A DNA stretch of 50,033 bases from Purshia tridentata (Eukaryota > Streptophyta > Magnoliopsida > Rosales > Rosaceae): assembly GCA_003254885.1 (NCBI GenBank), contig QANT01006331.1, positions 1 through 50,033 of the forward strand, written 5' to 3'. Position numbers and translations under genes: made by a program. The notes beneath the pieces were generated by a model. It did not search any database, had not been told where the DNA came from, and saw only the letters and a list, made by a program, of their open reading frames with translations. How positions within the stretch are numbered: position 1 is the stretch's first letter; each line of letters starts with the position of its first letter. Shown piece by piece: positions 33,399 to 49,551 of the stretch.

Positions 33399-33673
33399 TC
33401 ATCTCTTCCTGCGCTTTGGCTCCACCTAGAATAAATTTAAAACGGAACACCATCATTCTTAATAAGAAATGGTCCTTCACTGAAGCAAGGAAATTAATAG
33501 GATGATATTGATATAATCTAAACAAAATTACATCAGAAACTGTCAGAATAGTATTCAAACAAAAATAGTTTTTGCAACAAGTCATTAATTGTCTGGTTAA
33601 GGCTTCAGAAAATATAATACATGAAATCTCATCCACATGAAGCTATCTTCAATCAATCTGCAAGGCAATTTCA

Positions 33674-33704
<31 letters not shown>

Positions 33705-36543
33705 CCCCCCCCCCCCCCCCTCTCTCTCTAATCATTCAACAATGTCAAGAAAGGAAGACCAAGTATTTTAGGTAAGACAGCATCTCCAACATCCACACAA
33801 GTGGAGTTTAATGTTATGTAAATTAATTTCTGATTGAGCTTTAAAAGATAAGGCATATAAGATTAACGGCAGTTCCTTTCCCAGTTGACGAACAAGGTAG
33901 AAGCCCAATATTTCCAATTTTCAATCTGCATTAACTGAGGCAGAAATACTAAGTACAGAATATAAGTCATAAAAGTTGTCTTTTTTTTTTTTCTGTCATA
34001 AATATTCTCTATGATACATCAAGTAACTAGTGACAAACAAAAGAACCTAAAAGAAAGAAGATTTAATTGGTGATGGCCAGTGATCCAACCTTCAACTTAG
34101 AAGGTGAGGCAAGAAGGTTACACTAGATCCACAAACACACACAAATTCCCCTCAGTCTCAATAAATAATGATACTAGGGATCCATTCAAGAACCTTTTAA
34201 AATCAAACATGCACAAAGCAAACAGATTTCTCACCTTAGTCTCAACAGATGGTGACACTGGAAATGTGTTCAACGATCTTTTAGCATCATCATCAGATGA
34301 ACAGTCAGAACACAAAAAGTGCTCCAACTTCTTTGCATCTTCAATGGTCATACCCATACAAGAGGGATGAAACCTGCAAAGGTGTATGTAATACAGGAAG
34401 CATGTCTGTTATTACCATTTATAAAATTCCATAATCGTTAGTCAATGATAACTACTATACTAAAGATACAAATTACAATGTATTACCAATTAAAATTCTT
34501 CTACACACATGTAACTTGACCTAACTCCTAGGCAATGGAAAATTATGTTACTGAGGCAGAGGCATCGAGACTGTAAAAAAAAAACTCCATTGGATGGATA
34601 GTGGACCTTAAATGTGCACGATGAAAAGCAAATGTACCACTATTTTTGAAGAGTCTCTTAAAAGCAAACAACCACTATTTTGTTCACAGTGCACTCCATC
34701 GGATCCTTAATTGCTCAAGTAATCTGATGGGCTTCAAAATAAGTAACATGAAAAAGGCTAAACAAAATTACAACCTAATTTCTCTAGTTCAATATTTTTC
34801 TGATATTTTCTTGCATACATTTTATTCAAAGTTTCAACCAAATTTCTATCAATATTGATATTGTCTGTAATTTTGTTGATAGTTCCAAATTCTCAAATCT
34901 TCAATATTTTCGTAACCATCCATATTTAATTCCTTGCCTTAGACCAAGTTCTCAAACATCCACTAAACAGCAATCAAACTTAATAAACCAAAAGAAGACC
35001 TAGTGCAAAGATGCAGACCATGCTAGCCATAAGCAAACTTATAACCTTGATTTGTGTGCAAAATGGAAGAGGCGAGGGCCAGTATGATTATTGGAAAGGA
35101 AGTAAATAAGGAAATCAGATGAGCCCCCCACTCACAAATACAGCTCACTGTTTATATAGGAATAAAAAATAAAAAATTAACGTCAAGTGTTGAGGGCTGC
35201 TGAAGTTGAACCAATGCATATGTTTTGAAACCCAAACTTGATCTATAAGGCCTGAAGAATTGCCTAAAATTAACAATCTTCATGCAACATTCCACATGCT
35301 TCACTAAATCCTATAAGATAAATGTGAAACTCAATGTGTTTGCCATTGAGAAAATCTGATATTTGGACAAACAGCTTATCCCATTCTGCAGTACATGCAT
35401 AGCAACTGATTTAACAGTCAATGCCTTCTACAAATTGAATCATATGGCACTAGCAGTCACAATTTCCATTTTCTATTCCACACAACTGCTTAATTAAGAA
35501 AACTACTAAAAATCAAAATCCATATTAATAAAAGCAGAAACATTCAATGATTAACAACTTTAAAATGGATGAATAATACCAAGCATAAAACAAAGGAATG
35601 GTGTGCAACTAAATTTACCAGTCCTTGCATCCCTCACACTGCACCATAAGGTCGTCCGGATTATATGGCATTTCACATTTACAATACCTTCAACCCAAAA
35701 GCAAAATAACACAATTTCAAAAATCAATCATCACCAATCTATATATATATGTATTTATGTGTGTGGTGTGTGTAAACAGATAGATACCCAAAAAACAAAG
35801 ACACATTACTTACACAGCCACACGGTCTGGGGTGAACCCTCCAGTGGCAGCCTTGTACTCAAACCTACAAAAGTAATCCTCAGCTCCGACATTCTCAAGC
35901 TTAGTGTAGTTCTTGAAGGAGTGCACTGTGCACTTCCCTTCTATAGTGTGTGCACTCTGCACATCATAGTGGTCTGATAAAAATAGCTCCTTGGCCCCAT
36001 GGAACTGTCTCCGCCCTCCGATCGATTCCTCGGGTCTATAATACCATCGAACCCGAACCTTAACGTTGTTGCGGTGGTCAGCTTCGATCTTCTCCACGCG
36101 CGCCACGTACGGAGGCTTATCAGAGTCTGATGGTCGCATTAACACACAATCACCAGCTGTGGCAACCACAAAATCAATCGAAATCAATGCCACGCATAGC
36201 AGACAAAGACGAACGCATAAAATGATACAATATTGGGTCTTTAGCACCAAAAAATTTGACAAAATAATACAAGTTTTGGGTTTTTAGCTTCAAATTCAAA
36301 ATTTGAATCTGGGTACTTATGGGGTTTGAGAAACAAGTTCATAATATGTATAAAAATTAAATCTTGGGTTTCTAAGAGCAAGATTTAATGAAAATGAGAC
36401 AATTTTGGTTCACATAAGCTAAAACTGGAAAATGAATTCTGGTTTTTCAAGAGAGAAATAAAGACAGTACTTCGAACGACTTTGTTGGTGCCCTTGATGG
36501 TGTAAGAGTCAAGGTCCTTTTTGCCAGGTTTGGTCTTGGCCAT
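33399..36543 (-). CDS. EBS: BAH-PHD chromatin reader, EBS (EARLY BOLTING IN SHORT DAYS)-like, 216 aa, 5 exons
   Basis: Nuclear histone reader; in Arabidopsis, EBS and SHL read H3K27me3 through the BAH domain and H3K4me through the PHD finger, and repress floral genes such as FT. Exons are 36543-36471, 36156-35814, 35687-35619, 34373-34235 and 33425-33399; 651 nt, phases close. The N-terminus ([15 protein letters not shown]) is EBS-like rather than SHL-like. The BAH domain covers about residues 24-138 ([44 protein letters not shown]). The PHD finger (about 139-188) shows all eight C4HC3 ligands in [20 protein letters not shown] and the following WFHPSC...C..C. The last exon is only 27 nt and encodes VEPKRRKR, a basic tail that may act as a nuclear signal. 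The Lys/Gly-rich N-terminal stretch is slightly shorter than in Arabidopsis EBS as I remember it. Confidence 0.93.
33677..33729. repeat. Compound microsatellite (CT)n-C15-(TC)n
   Basis: About 14 CT units are followed by about 15 C bases, then more TC units. It lies in intron 4 of the EBS-like gene. Length in the assembly may be unreliable. Confidence 0.95.
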
Positions 36544-37159
36544 GAAAGTTGTGCAGCTGGAACTTTCTGGGATTTCAAACTCAAAGACACAGACAGACAG
36601 AGACAAAGGAGCTGATTTTAGGGAAAATGTGAGCGAAATGAGCTGAGATTGTTATATAAAGTGAGCTGCTTAAGCAGGGTTTTGTTGATTAGATGGTGGG
36701 CTATAGATGGTAAAGGTTTTATGGCGTGAAAGGAAACCCTAGAAGTAGAAGGTTTGCACAAAACTGGGAAAGATGGGAGGAGAGAGGAGTGCTCAGGGAG
36801 AGAGAGAGTGAGAGAGCTTTTGCTTGGGCTGAATGGCTGATGCGACTTGCGAGGATGAACAGAATGGATGACACATCATCATGTATCATCTACCATCCCC
36901 CATCATCCATTTTCCATACATTCATTCATTTTTTTTTTTTTATGGCCAATTCCATACATTCATTCATTCATGCACATCTATAGGCTGAATTATAAATGTT
37001 TCTTTTTGCTTTTGTTTTTTCCTTTTTTCCTACCATACTATTTTGTTTTTTTTTTTTTTATATTCTTCTTTTTATAAGTTCAATTGGGACTTTGAGATAG
37101 CATATCATAGTTTCATATTCTTGAATATAGGTTTGCGAAAAAGAAAAAAAATGGCAGTG

Positions 37160-37529
37160 TTATCTGTACTACTTACAATTTCTTTCCAATAAAACATATA
37201 AAATTAGTGAATTTACAATTTAACTTAGTTTTAAAAATTAAGAAATCTAAAGAAAATCTTAATAGCTGTTCTTACTTATATATTTTTCTTACTATATAAA
37301 ATTGTCAAGAAACGAGATTGAGAGTGCCAACAGTATTCCCTCACATGCAGGTAAAAAGTGAAATGTTAACTCTCATTACACTCATGAGTTGTACAAGTAA
37401 TTAAGACACCATTAATGACTTGGAAACATATTTTATAAAAGCCACATGTTCACAAAATTATGGGGGTGTTATCCGTACTTACCACCTCTTGCACCCTAAT
37501 ACAAGAAAATTTGAGAGTACGGATAATAT
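37160..37529. repeat. Weak inverted-repeat pair (possible MITE relic)
   Basis: TGTTATCTGTAC (37160-37171) is close to the reverse complement of GTACGGATAATA (37518-37529). A second copy of the motif, TGTTATCCGTAC (37468-37479), lies between them and pairs perfectly with 37518-37529. The element ends and target duplication are unclear. Confidence 0.35.
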
Positions 37530-38602
37530 ATTCGTAACTTATTTATACGCATCCTCATTAAAAATATCTATATATATTATCTATACCCTTTTTCATTAAC
37601 AAAAAACACTATTTATACTTTCATGCATGCATGAAAATGTGTAATTTAATACTATTTTTACTAGGTACGTAAGTGAAATAACATCAATAATTTAAGACAA
37701 GTTAAATAGGATGGAATATTGATGAAGAGAAGCAGTTGTTCCAATAAGAACTAAATGTTGACATACGTAGTAACTTCGTATATATTATCAACATTAAGAA
37801 GAATGTATAGTATTTATGTGCTCTACATGACGATCATCAAAACGCCTCCTGCACCGACGCCCCACGGAGGTCTAGCTCGGGCCTTAAAATTCACCTCAAC
37901 CCAACCCATTTAGTGCGTTTATGGCAAGTTATAAATTGACATGTTATATATACATGGGCCTAAGCCCCGTTGGGCTTATTTTGCTTGTACTATTTTTGCT
38001 CAGTAAATAAAGCTCGATAAAAGCCTGTCTCAGTTGGAAAGTCTTGTTATGTTTGTGTTGTAGTACTTTCAAGAAATGTCTAGATATCTATTAGGTAAGC
38101 ATTAATTGAGTTTTTGGAATGTGTTAAGCTAGGTTGTTTAGTAGCGTTTGTGTATGTAGCTAGCTAGTTCGATATTCTTATGTATCTAGAGTTATCATTA
38201 ATTAGGATCTGTAGTCTTATAAATAGGGGTCTAAAGTCTTAATTAGTGGGGGTGTTGGTGCTTAATTAATTAGGAGGGTCATCATAATCACTAGAATGAT
38301 GCGAGGATGAGTTGTTAAGTGTGGTTAGAGCTTGGAGCTCGAAAGGCATGGCTTCTTTGATGGGTTTTGTGAGCTCTTTCTTTAATTTATTTCCTTCTTA
38401 ACTGCTATAAATCTGTAAAAGTTAGATTTAGACATATCCCTCAGAAATGCTTACTTTACTTTTTCTTCCTGTACATAAACAGTACTCCCTCTCTATCTCT
38501 CCATCTCTAGACTCTATGATTCCACAATTACATATATAAATATATATATATATACACACGCACACACGTAGACTGGTGTAAAATACTGTATACTAAAGTG
38601 TC

Positions 38603-38721
38603 AGGCCTATGACTGAGATTTTCATAAACATGTCAGTTGAGACATCTCTCACAAAGAGGTGGGTCCTTTTATGGGAGATACCTCAATCGGCCATGTCCCA
38701 TGTAAGCCACTCTCAAGGCCT
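38603..38721. ncRNA. Imperfect ~119-nt hairpin, candidate MIRNA precursor or foldback element
   Basis: AGGCCT at 38603-38608 pairs with AGGCCT at 38716-38721. CATGTC...GTTGAGACATCTCTCACAAAG (38629-38656) pairs with the arm at 38669-38695, with one bulge and a few mismatches. The inner stem pairs about 22 of 27 positions, including GTTGAG with CTCAA and ATCTCTCA with TGGGAGAT. The loop is about 12 nt. Outer arms are equal in length (20 nt each) and partly paired. The geometry suits a plant MIRNA precursor, but I recognise no known miRNA and have no expression evidence. A foldback transposon remnant is the main alternative. Either strand could be the transcribed one. Confidence 0.4.
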
Positions 38722-39631
38722 ATTGGTCCTGTTGGATGACAAAGCACCTGTACTTAATTATTACTAGTCTTCTCTCTGCCTGCTGCTGGTGTCAAATCAA
38801 ATGTCAAACCGTCCATTTTAGTCAGTGATGGCAAATCTATCTCATTCCCTTCCTTCCATCCATCCAACCATCAATGTCTCTCTCTTCAAGTCTCTTTTAT
38901 TTCAAGCCTAATTAACTCATGCTCATGCTAACTTGAAAATAGAAAAAAGTGGGTTTAATTGGCGTGCTGTGGGAGGGTTTAGTGGGTGTGGGATAGTCCA
39001 AACATCCCTCCCGTCTGTCCCAACATTCTCCAATCTTCTGAGCTTCTCTTCTCTACAGTCTCTTTTATATTCTTGCATTTAATCCCACTATACCTTAAAC
39101 AAAAACCAAAAAATTAAGAGTGAATGTTTACAAGTTTTTAACTATAGCTAGCTGAAAGGTCCAGAAACTGTCTTCTGAACCTATATGTTGGACAAATTAT
39201 ACAAATTAGTTGAAACCTCGACAGGGGAGGGAAAAAAATCTCTTCAAAATTGAATACAAAAGAATAAAACAACTTATCCTGAAAGGGGGTTAAAATTTAG
39301 TCACCGGCTTAACGGCAAAAACTGTGTTAAAATGAAAAGCATCTCATTTAGACTATATTAAAAAGAATAACCAAAATAAATGAAAACTCAAAAGCCACCG
39401 AATGATTGATAATTTCCAATTTTCCACAATGTATTTATCAAACTGCACTTCCTATGCTTTGCAAACTGATAATCACTTGCATCAAAAAGCATAAATTGGT
39501 TGTTGAATGGCTTCATGAATCATTTCAACTTTCTTATCTATGACAGAATTTCATATAAGAAAAACAGAACTTTGCTTAGGATAGATGTACCAAATCTGGC
39601 TTGGGGATTGATAAAGCATGCGTGCAACCTC

Positions 39632-41880
39632 CTAAAGTTTTTGGATAACAACGGAATTGGCTACACCAGCCTGTTCTATTGTCTGGTCCAGATCAGTGAG
39701 CTGTTTGGGAGGGAACCCCATTGTCTGCAGTCGGTAACTTCTTGCTCCATCAGGTCTAGATGCATCAATAAAAGCATGGATGTCTCTGATTGTATGGTGG
39801 TAGTTGAAACGAGACACCATACGTGTACCATCTGCCAACCTTAGCTGGATAGAGGTTGACGGTAATGACTGATCCACTGTTAAGCCCATTAATGGCGCTG
39901 GAGCACCTGTAAGGGGAGGACCAGCTGTAGTGGGAGGAGCGGCAGCAGTTGACTCAGAGGTAGAGGTGCTGCCACCTAAAGTTCTTCCAACACCCTGAAA
40001 AGCAGTGCGCTGCTTCACTGGTTCCTGCAAGTATGCAAGAATGAATCAGAAAGAATGAACCAGATCCAGATTAATAGCATACATACAAGAGAGTAGGAGA
40101 GAGCTAAGAACAAACAGGATAGTCTTCCTCCCGTCTCATAAGATTAACATGAACAGCAGTCCTCCTATCAGCTGGTTCAAGCTCTTTTGGACACTCAGAC
40201 TTCTTGATGCTCTGCATTTACAATAACATTGCATTGCTGTCAGAAGAAAGATCAAACCAAATAAAACATATGACAATTAATAAACTGACCAACATGGCCC
40301 TTTTTTTTTGTTTTTTTGGGAGGATCCATATCCCATGCAATGACGTTTCACCTTTGAAGCAAGTTGAGATGAACGGACTAGAAACAGAAGCTGGTAGACT
40401 TGAACAAAATACCAAAACAAATTTTATACAGACAGAATCATAAAGTTTGAGAGTAATTCAAGCCACTGTGAAAAAGCTTCATTAAAACTTACTTCCAAGA
40501 AGGGTGCATTTTCAGGATCTTCGAGCCTCCGCAACGGACCATCATCTATAGAAAACCCATTCCTCCAGAAAGTAATGGTGTGAGTGACAACTTCAGGCGG
40601 CTGAGGTGCAGCAGTGGGAACAGTCTCACCTGAAAGTAGTCTAGCTGTTCCAGTAAAACTTTTTGAGCTTGAAGAAGGTTGATGGTGATCCATAGGTCCT
40701 TGTGCAGCTGCCAACTGTCTAGCTTGACTGAAAATTGAATCCACATCACTGCCTTTGGTAGGATCTTGGACAAGCATTCCACTGGAACCAACAATAGAAC
40801 ATGTTAAGACTAACAAATAAATTGCTTTAACCAAAACAAATTAATAACAATTCCAAATTATTAACCGTGGTACAGGGTTTATATCTGCACAAAATGAAAT
40901 GCCATAGATAGCTCAAAGAAGAACTTCAGGTCAATAACAACTAATTTGGCAATGACTGGAATACATTTTAAGGCTAGTATACCATAATTACACTCCTCAG
41001 CCACAAAAATTTTATTATTGTTAAGGCTACCTACAATTGGGTAATTTTTCTACAACGTTCTTCAGGATGAGAATAACATACTTTGCTAAATGTACCAACT
41101 TTGGCAAGAAGGGTGTGATTGCGTATAGAACATTCACACCAGCAAGTCAGTGCAGAAGTGGGTTTCCATGGGATACAGAGAAGAGTGGTTGTAAACTATG
41201 TTATGGTAATGTTATTCAACCTAGTTCATGAATTCTTTTTCTTTTTCTTCTTGGTGCAGTGAGTAGATATGGTAAAGTAAAACAACATAAAGCATTCCCC
41301 AAACATAGTGTTATAGAGCAACAAATCATCCTTATTTAAAAAGCCAATGAATTTGCCTCCTAATTCTCGGGAACCAAACAAGAAACTCAAAACGACGGTA
41401 CCTTTTCTCACCACCAGTGTAGTACTCCTGGGGCTCATCGGAGTCACTGTCGGACCCACCCTTAGCCGGCTGATTCAGATCAGAAAGCGTGCGTATGCCG
41501 CCGCGTGGACGACCGGCAGGCTGCTTGTTGTGGGACCCAGACGCGGCGGCGCGCTTCGATCGGAGCTGGTAGGGAGCACGGGACTGAGTCGGCGACGGCG
41601 AGCGTGAGCGGGGGGGCGACTGCGAGGGAGAGTAGTTAGGCGAGTGAGAGGGCGAGGGTGAGAGCGAGTGAGAGACGGGAATTGGGTGCGCGGCGGTGTC
41701 GGTGGCGGCGGCTGCGCTCGCGTTGTTGTCCAAGAATGTTGAAACGGCGGCGTCGAGGTCCCAATTGTGGCTTTCGAGGAAGAAGAGGGCTTCTTGGTTG
41801 GAGGCGGAGGTGATCTCGCAGAAGGAGTTTATTAGGGCGTTGCTTTGGGGATTTAGGGTTTCTTGAGCTTCTGTTTCCAT
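39632..41880 (-). CDS. PUX5: Plant UBX domain protein, UBA-SEP-UBX type (PUX5-like), 418 aa, 4 exons
   Basis: Adaptor of the AAA-ATPase CDC48/p97, related to animal p47; recruits ubiquitinated cargo. Exons are 41880-41402, 40781-40493, 40211-40116 and 40024-39632; 1257 nt, phases close. A UBA-type helical domain lies at about residues 15-52 ([18 protein letters not shown] then [14 protein letters not shown]). A Ser/Pro/Arg-rich linker (about 60-130) follows, with [17 protein letters not shown] before the SEP region. The SEP domain covers about 225-295 ([20 protein letters not shown]). The C-terminal UBX domain is about 344-418 ([41 protein letters not shown]). The loop that contacts p97 reads FPP rather than the FPR of canonical UBX domains, as I recall for plant PUX3-5. 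Length matches Arabidopsis PUX5 (about 420 aa), longer than PUX3/PUX4. Exon 1 and its promoter side are markedly GC-rich compared with the flanks. Confidence 0.93.
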
Positions 41881-43267
41881 GGTGAAATCGTTGAGAGAGG
41901 AAGGGAAAGAGGTTCAGAGGCAGTGGTGGTGTTCGGTCTTGATCGGATTCCTTAATTGCTTTGCAAGACTAGAGAGTTTGTGAGCTATATAACTATCTCA
42001 TAAAATCTCTTCCCCGCTTTATGACCGAAACGGTATCTAAACCATGTCGTTTTGTCACATTGATCATTGGACGGTGTGTCATTATAGGCAGCAGGAGACG
42101 AGTAGAGAAGAAATAAACGCACCGTGTTGCAATGCACTTGTCAAAGAATGTTTCATGTGAAGCCCCTAAGGCTATGTTGTACTTGTATTGTATTACACAC
42201 TTGTAGAGAACACAAGGCAAGGGTGAGTTAAGTTTAAGCCTTTCGGAAAGATGAAAACATATATGATCAAATGGGTTGTGAATCCACAAGAACTCAAGCA
42301 AATCTGTTCAATTGAAATACATTATTTTGCCTATAAAGATAGAATATATCAACTATCACAAAGCCTAATTTTCTGAGTCAGGAGAATGGCTTAATGCACT
42401 GCTCCCTTACATTTAAATAGATTATAGATTATAGATTCCCAAAAGGAACACATGAAACCAAGAGATAAATCTACATATATTCTTTTCTTATAATCCACGA
42501 GAGAGGCTTAAAGTCTAAAAATATATGGCCCAGTTCATTCGATGCTTGGCGTGAATTAACCCAACTTGGTAAGAATTGAAATTTGACAAGCTTCAAGAAT
42601 GACTAAAAACTCTGCTCCACTTGTTGTGATGGTGTCATTCACCTGTAAACAGAAAAATCTGACATAAGAAACTTCTAATTTTTTTTTTTTTTAAAGTCAG
42701 CAATGGAAGTAATAATGATCATAACAAAGAAAACAATGTTGTGGACAATCAAACATTGTCTCAGCTGGAGAGGGGTAGGACCCAGGGGGTTTGTGCAACT
42801 GTGTTTGTGTGTGATTGAATGAAGTTACAATTGTTAAGAAATGAATGGGAGGTACAGAAGACAATCTATAAGGGGCATCTTTTTGTGTGGCACCTGCATG
42901 TGCATGTGCACAACTGCACAAGTGAGTATGTGAGAAAAGTTGCAAGCACTGAGAGATGGATGCTCAAGTAAAACCTTGGTTCCATTTTACTGACTGCCAA
43001 TCTAGTTGTTATAGTTTCTAAAACACTTAAGTAGCAGGAGAAACAATGATCTGAGCTACCTGAAATTAATAGTTAAACAAAAGATTGCAACTGTAAGTTT
43101 AACTCATATTGCTGCTAAAATTTTACAAGATGACTGAGTTCCTCTTAATAGAATCAAATAACTCACCGATCAATACTCAACATTCTAAAACATCATTTAT
43201 AGCTTTCACAACCAAAACATCATTAGTCTTCACCATTAACATGTAACATAAATTACCATATAGGAGT
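41881..43267. other. Intergenic region upstream of the UBX gene
   Basis: The left end is the promoter and leader of the UBX gene (starting at 41880, -). The open frames at 41993-42301 and 42697-42945 have no recognised domain. The last part is the 3' side of the RRM gene. Nothing else is supportable. Confidence 0.55.
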
Positions 43268-44111
43268 TCACTTATAGTGACTCGCAGGATCTCCAATGTT
43301 TGGAAGGCGAGGAACCACAACAGGTCCACCCCGAACCCTTTCGAGAGCAAAACTAATCCTCAATGGCCGACCCAACAATGCCTGCCAGCAGAACTACATC
43401 TATCAGAAGATGTTTTTAAACACAATCTTTAGTGCATGACAATTACAATTTCTGCCTCACCTTTCCATCCATGGCATCTTTTGCACACTTGGCATCATCT
43501 TCCTTGGAGAAATTAACAAATCCAAAGCCTCTAGACCTGCCGGAGTCTTTGTCATACACTATCCTCACTACAATAGAAAACGCGCACATGACTTAGATAA
43601 TAAAGTTGATTTTACCATTTAATGTATATGCAATTCAACTTATTATTACAATGTGAAACATGTGAATATGTGATCAGTTCGAGTCAGGCTATGTATAAGT
43701 TCTAACGCAGTAAAGAATAACAGTCTGTGACCAGTTAGGCTTTTTGTCGAATACAAAGATGACTAATGAATCATATGCAGATTGGGAGACCAAGTTAGGT
43801 TGATAAAGTAAGAGACTTTACCTTCAGTGACCGGCCCGAAGGAAGAGAAAGCGTCTTGCAAGGACTTCTCGTCCAATGACCATGACAAACCTACAAGACC
43901 CAAAAACCATGTCACCATAGAAACACACCCAAATGAGAAAATTACAAAGCTTTCAAAGACTATGAGACTTGAGAGAGAGACCTCCAACGAAGAGTTTATT
44001 GTTTGGGGGAGGAGAGGAGGAAGACGGTGGTGAACAGTAGCATCGCCAACTTAAACTTGATGTCGTTGTCGATGCTCTCTTAGCAAGGAACGTCAACAAA
44101 GTGTTCCTCAT
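43268..44111 (-). CDS. Small organellar RRM RNA-binding protein, 139 aa, 4 exons
   Basis: Exons are 44111-43982, 43890-43822, 43567-43461 and 43381-43268; 420 nt, phases close. The first ~35 residues (MRNTLLTFLAKRASTTTSSL...) have Arg, Thr and Ser with no acids, fitting a mitochondrial (or dual) targeting peptide. A single RRM follows: RNP2 KLFVGGLSW spans exon 1/2, RNP1 RGFGFVNF lies in exon 3, and GPVTEVRIVYDKDSGRSRG links them. The rest of the RRM is LLGRPLRISFALERVRGGP. It ends without the long Gly-rich tail of classical glycine-rich RNA-binding proteins. The pattern resembles the organelle RRM (ORRM)/mitochondrial RBP group, which acts in C-to-U editing or RNA maturation. Which member it is, and whether it edits RNA, is not determined by the sequence. 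Confidence 0.88.
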
Positions 44112-44887
44112 TTCTCGTTAGTCGCTAGCCTCTGCCTCTGCCTCTGCCTCTGCCTTGGTTTTCAGCTTCTGGGTTTGGATGTGCAAAAATGTGTTGTGTA
44201 AGGTTAAGCCCAAAGCATTGGACCCACAAATTTGGGCTTGTGGGCCTCATTCGATTGTTGTCCGTGCCACATGGGCATATGAATCTTTCTTTTTGTTTTC
44301 AATTTTTATGTACTTGGAACAGTAGTGCTAGACATGACATGCTGACTGTATTGTACTATTTTTCCTTCAATACATCATAAACATTTTATCATTTTGATAG
44401 AATCTACTTTCTAAGCTTATTTATGTTGCTCATATGATTATGCAAAGATTAAAAAGTTTGCAAGTTAGAAGCTGAATTTCCATTAAAGCCATCTCTGTGG
44501 AACAAATTAACATCACTATTGAGAATGGCAATGCTCCATTTACCATCATGGTTATCAATTTGGGCCTGAAATTGCAAATGCAATGAAGAGCCAACTTTAT
44601 TACCCTTCTCACTAATGATGACTACAAAATGAACTGCTGGTCCTTTGATGCAACAAAATAGTTAAAAGCTACAGATAACAAGGAGAAGGAAAAGAAACCT
44701 ATTCAACAACTATAACTCAAATGGGTTCTTATTCTTCAATCGATAGCCAATGAAAATTGGAAGTTTTGATTAATTGAGTCTTCCAAATCTGCCGCATGAG
44801 CATTGCCAAATGTACATCTTGACTGACGCAGTTATTGGAATATGATAGAACTGAATACTGACTAGGACTCATTGATGTTCCTTCTTC
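44112..44887. other. Intergenic region between the RRM gene and the PFP beta gene
   Basis: The leader and promoter of the RRM gene include a CTCTGC hexamer repeated about four times at 44129-44154. The rest is AT-rich and includes the 3' UTR of the PFP beta gene. No gene is supportable. Confidence 0.55.

Positions 44888-49551
<4,664 letters not shown>

Larger units (their letters stand above)
36544..39631. other. Intergenic region between the EBS-like and UBX genes
   Basis: The left end is the promoter and leader of the EBS-like gene, with a GA-rich patch (about 36797-36817) of the kind bound by plant GAGA-binding (BPC) proteins. A weak inverted repeat (about 37160-37529) and a strong imperfect hairpin (38603-38721) are the only structures I could find. 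A TATA box-like TATAAATAGGGG lies at about 38219-38230. The last 400 bp are the 3' side of the UBX gene. No coding gene is supportable. Confidence 0.5.

Noticed and set aside
34160..34185. TACTAGGGATCC, similar to the end of the MITE in the PP2A intron
   Set aside because: A single end with no inverted partner nearby; treated as chance within an exon boundary region of the EBS-like gene.
37860..38040. GC-richer patch resembling an LTR or tRNA-like fragment (GCCCCGTTGGGC)
   Set aside because: No paired LTR, no primer-binding site and no tRNA cloverleaf could be drawn, so nothing was called.
43827..44033. Plus-strand open frame over the RRM gene
   Set aside because: Antisense to exons 1-2 of the RRM gene, which has a complete, phase-consistent model.
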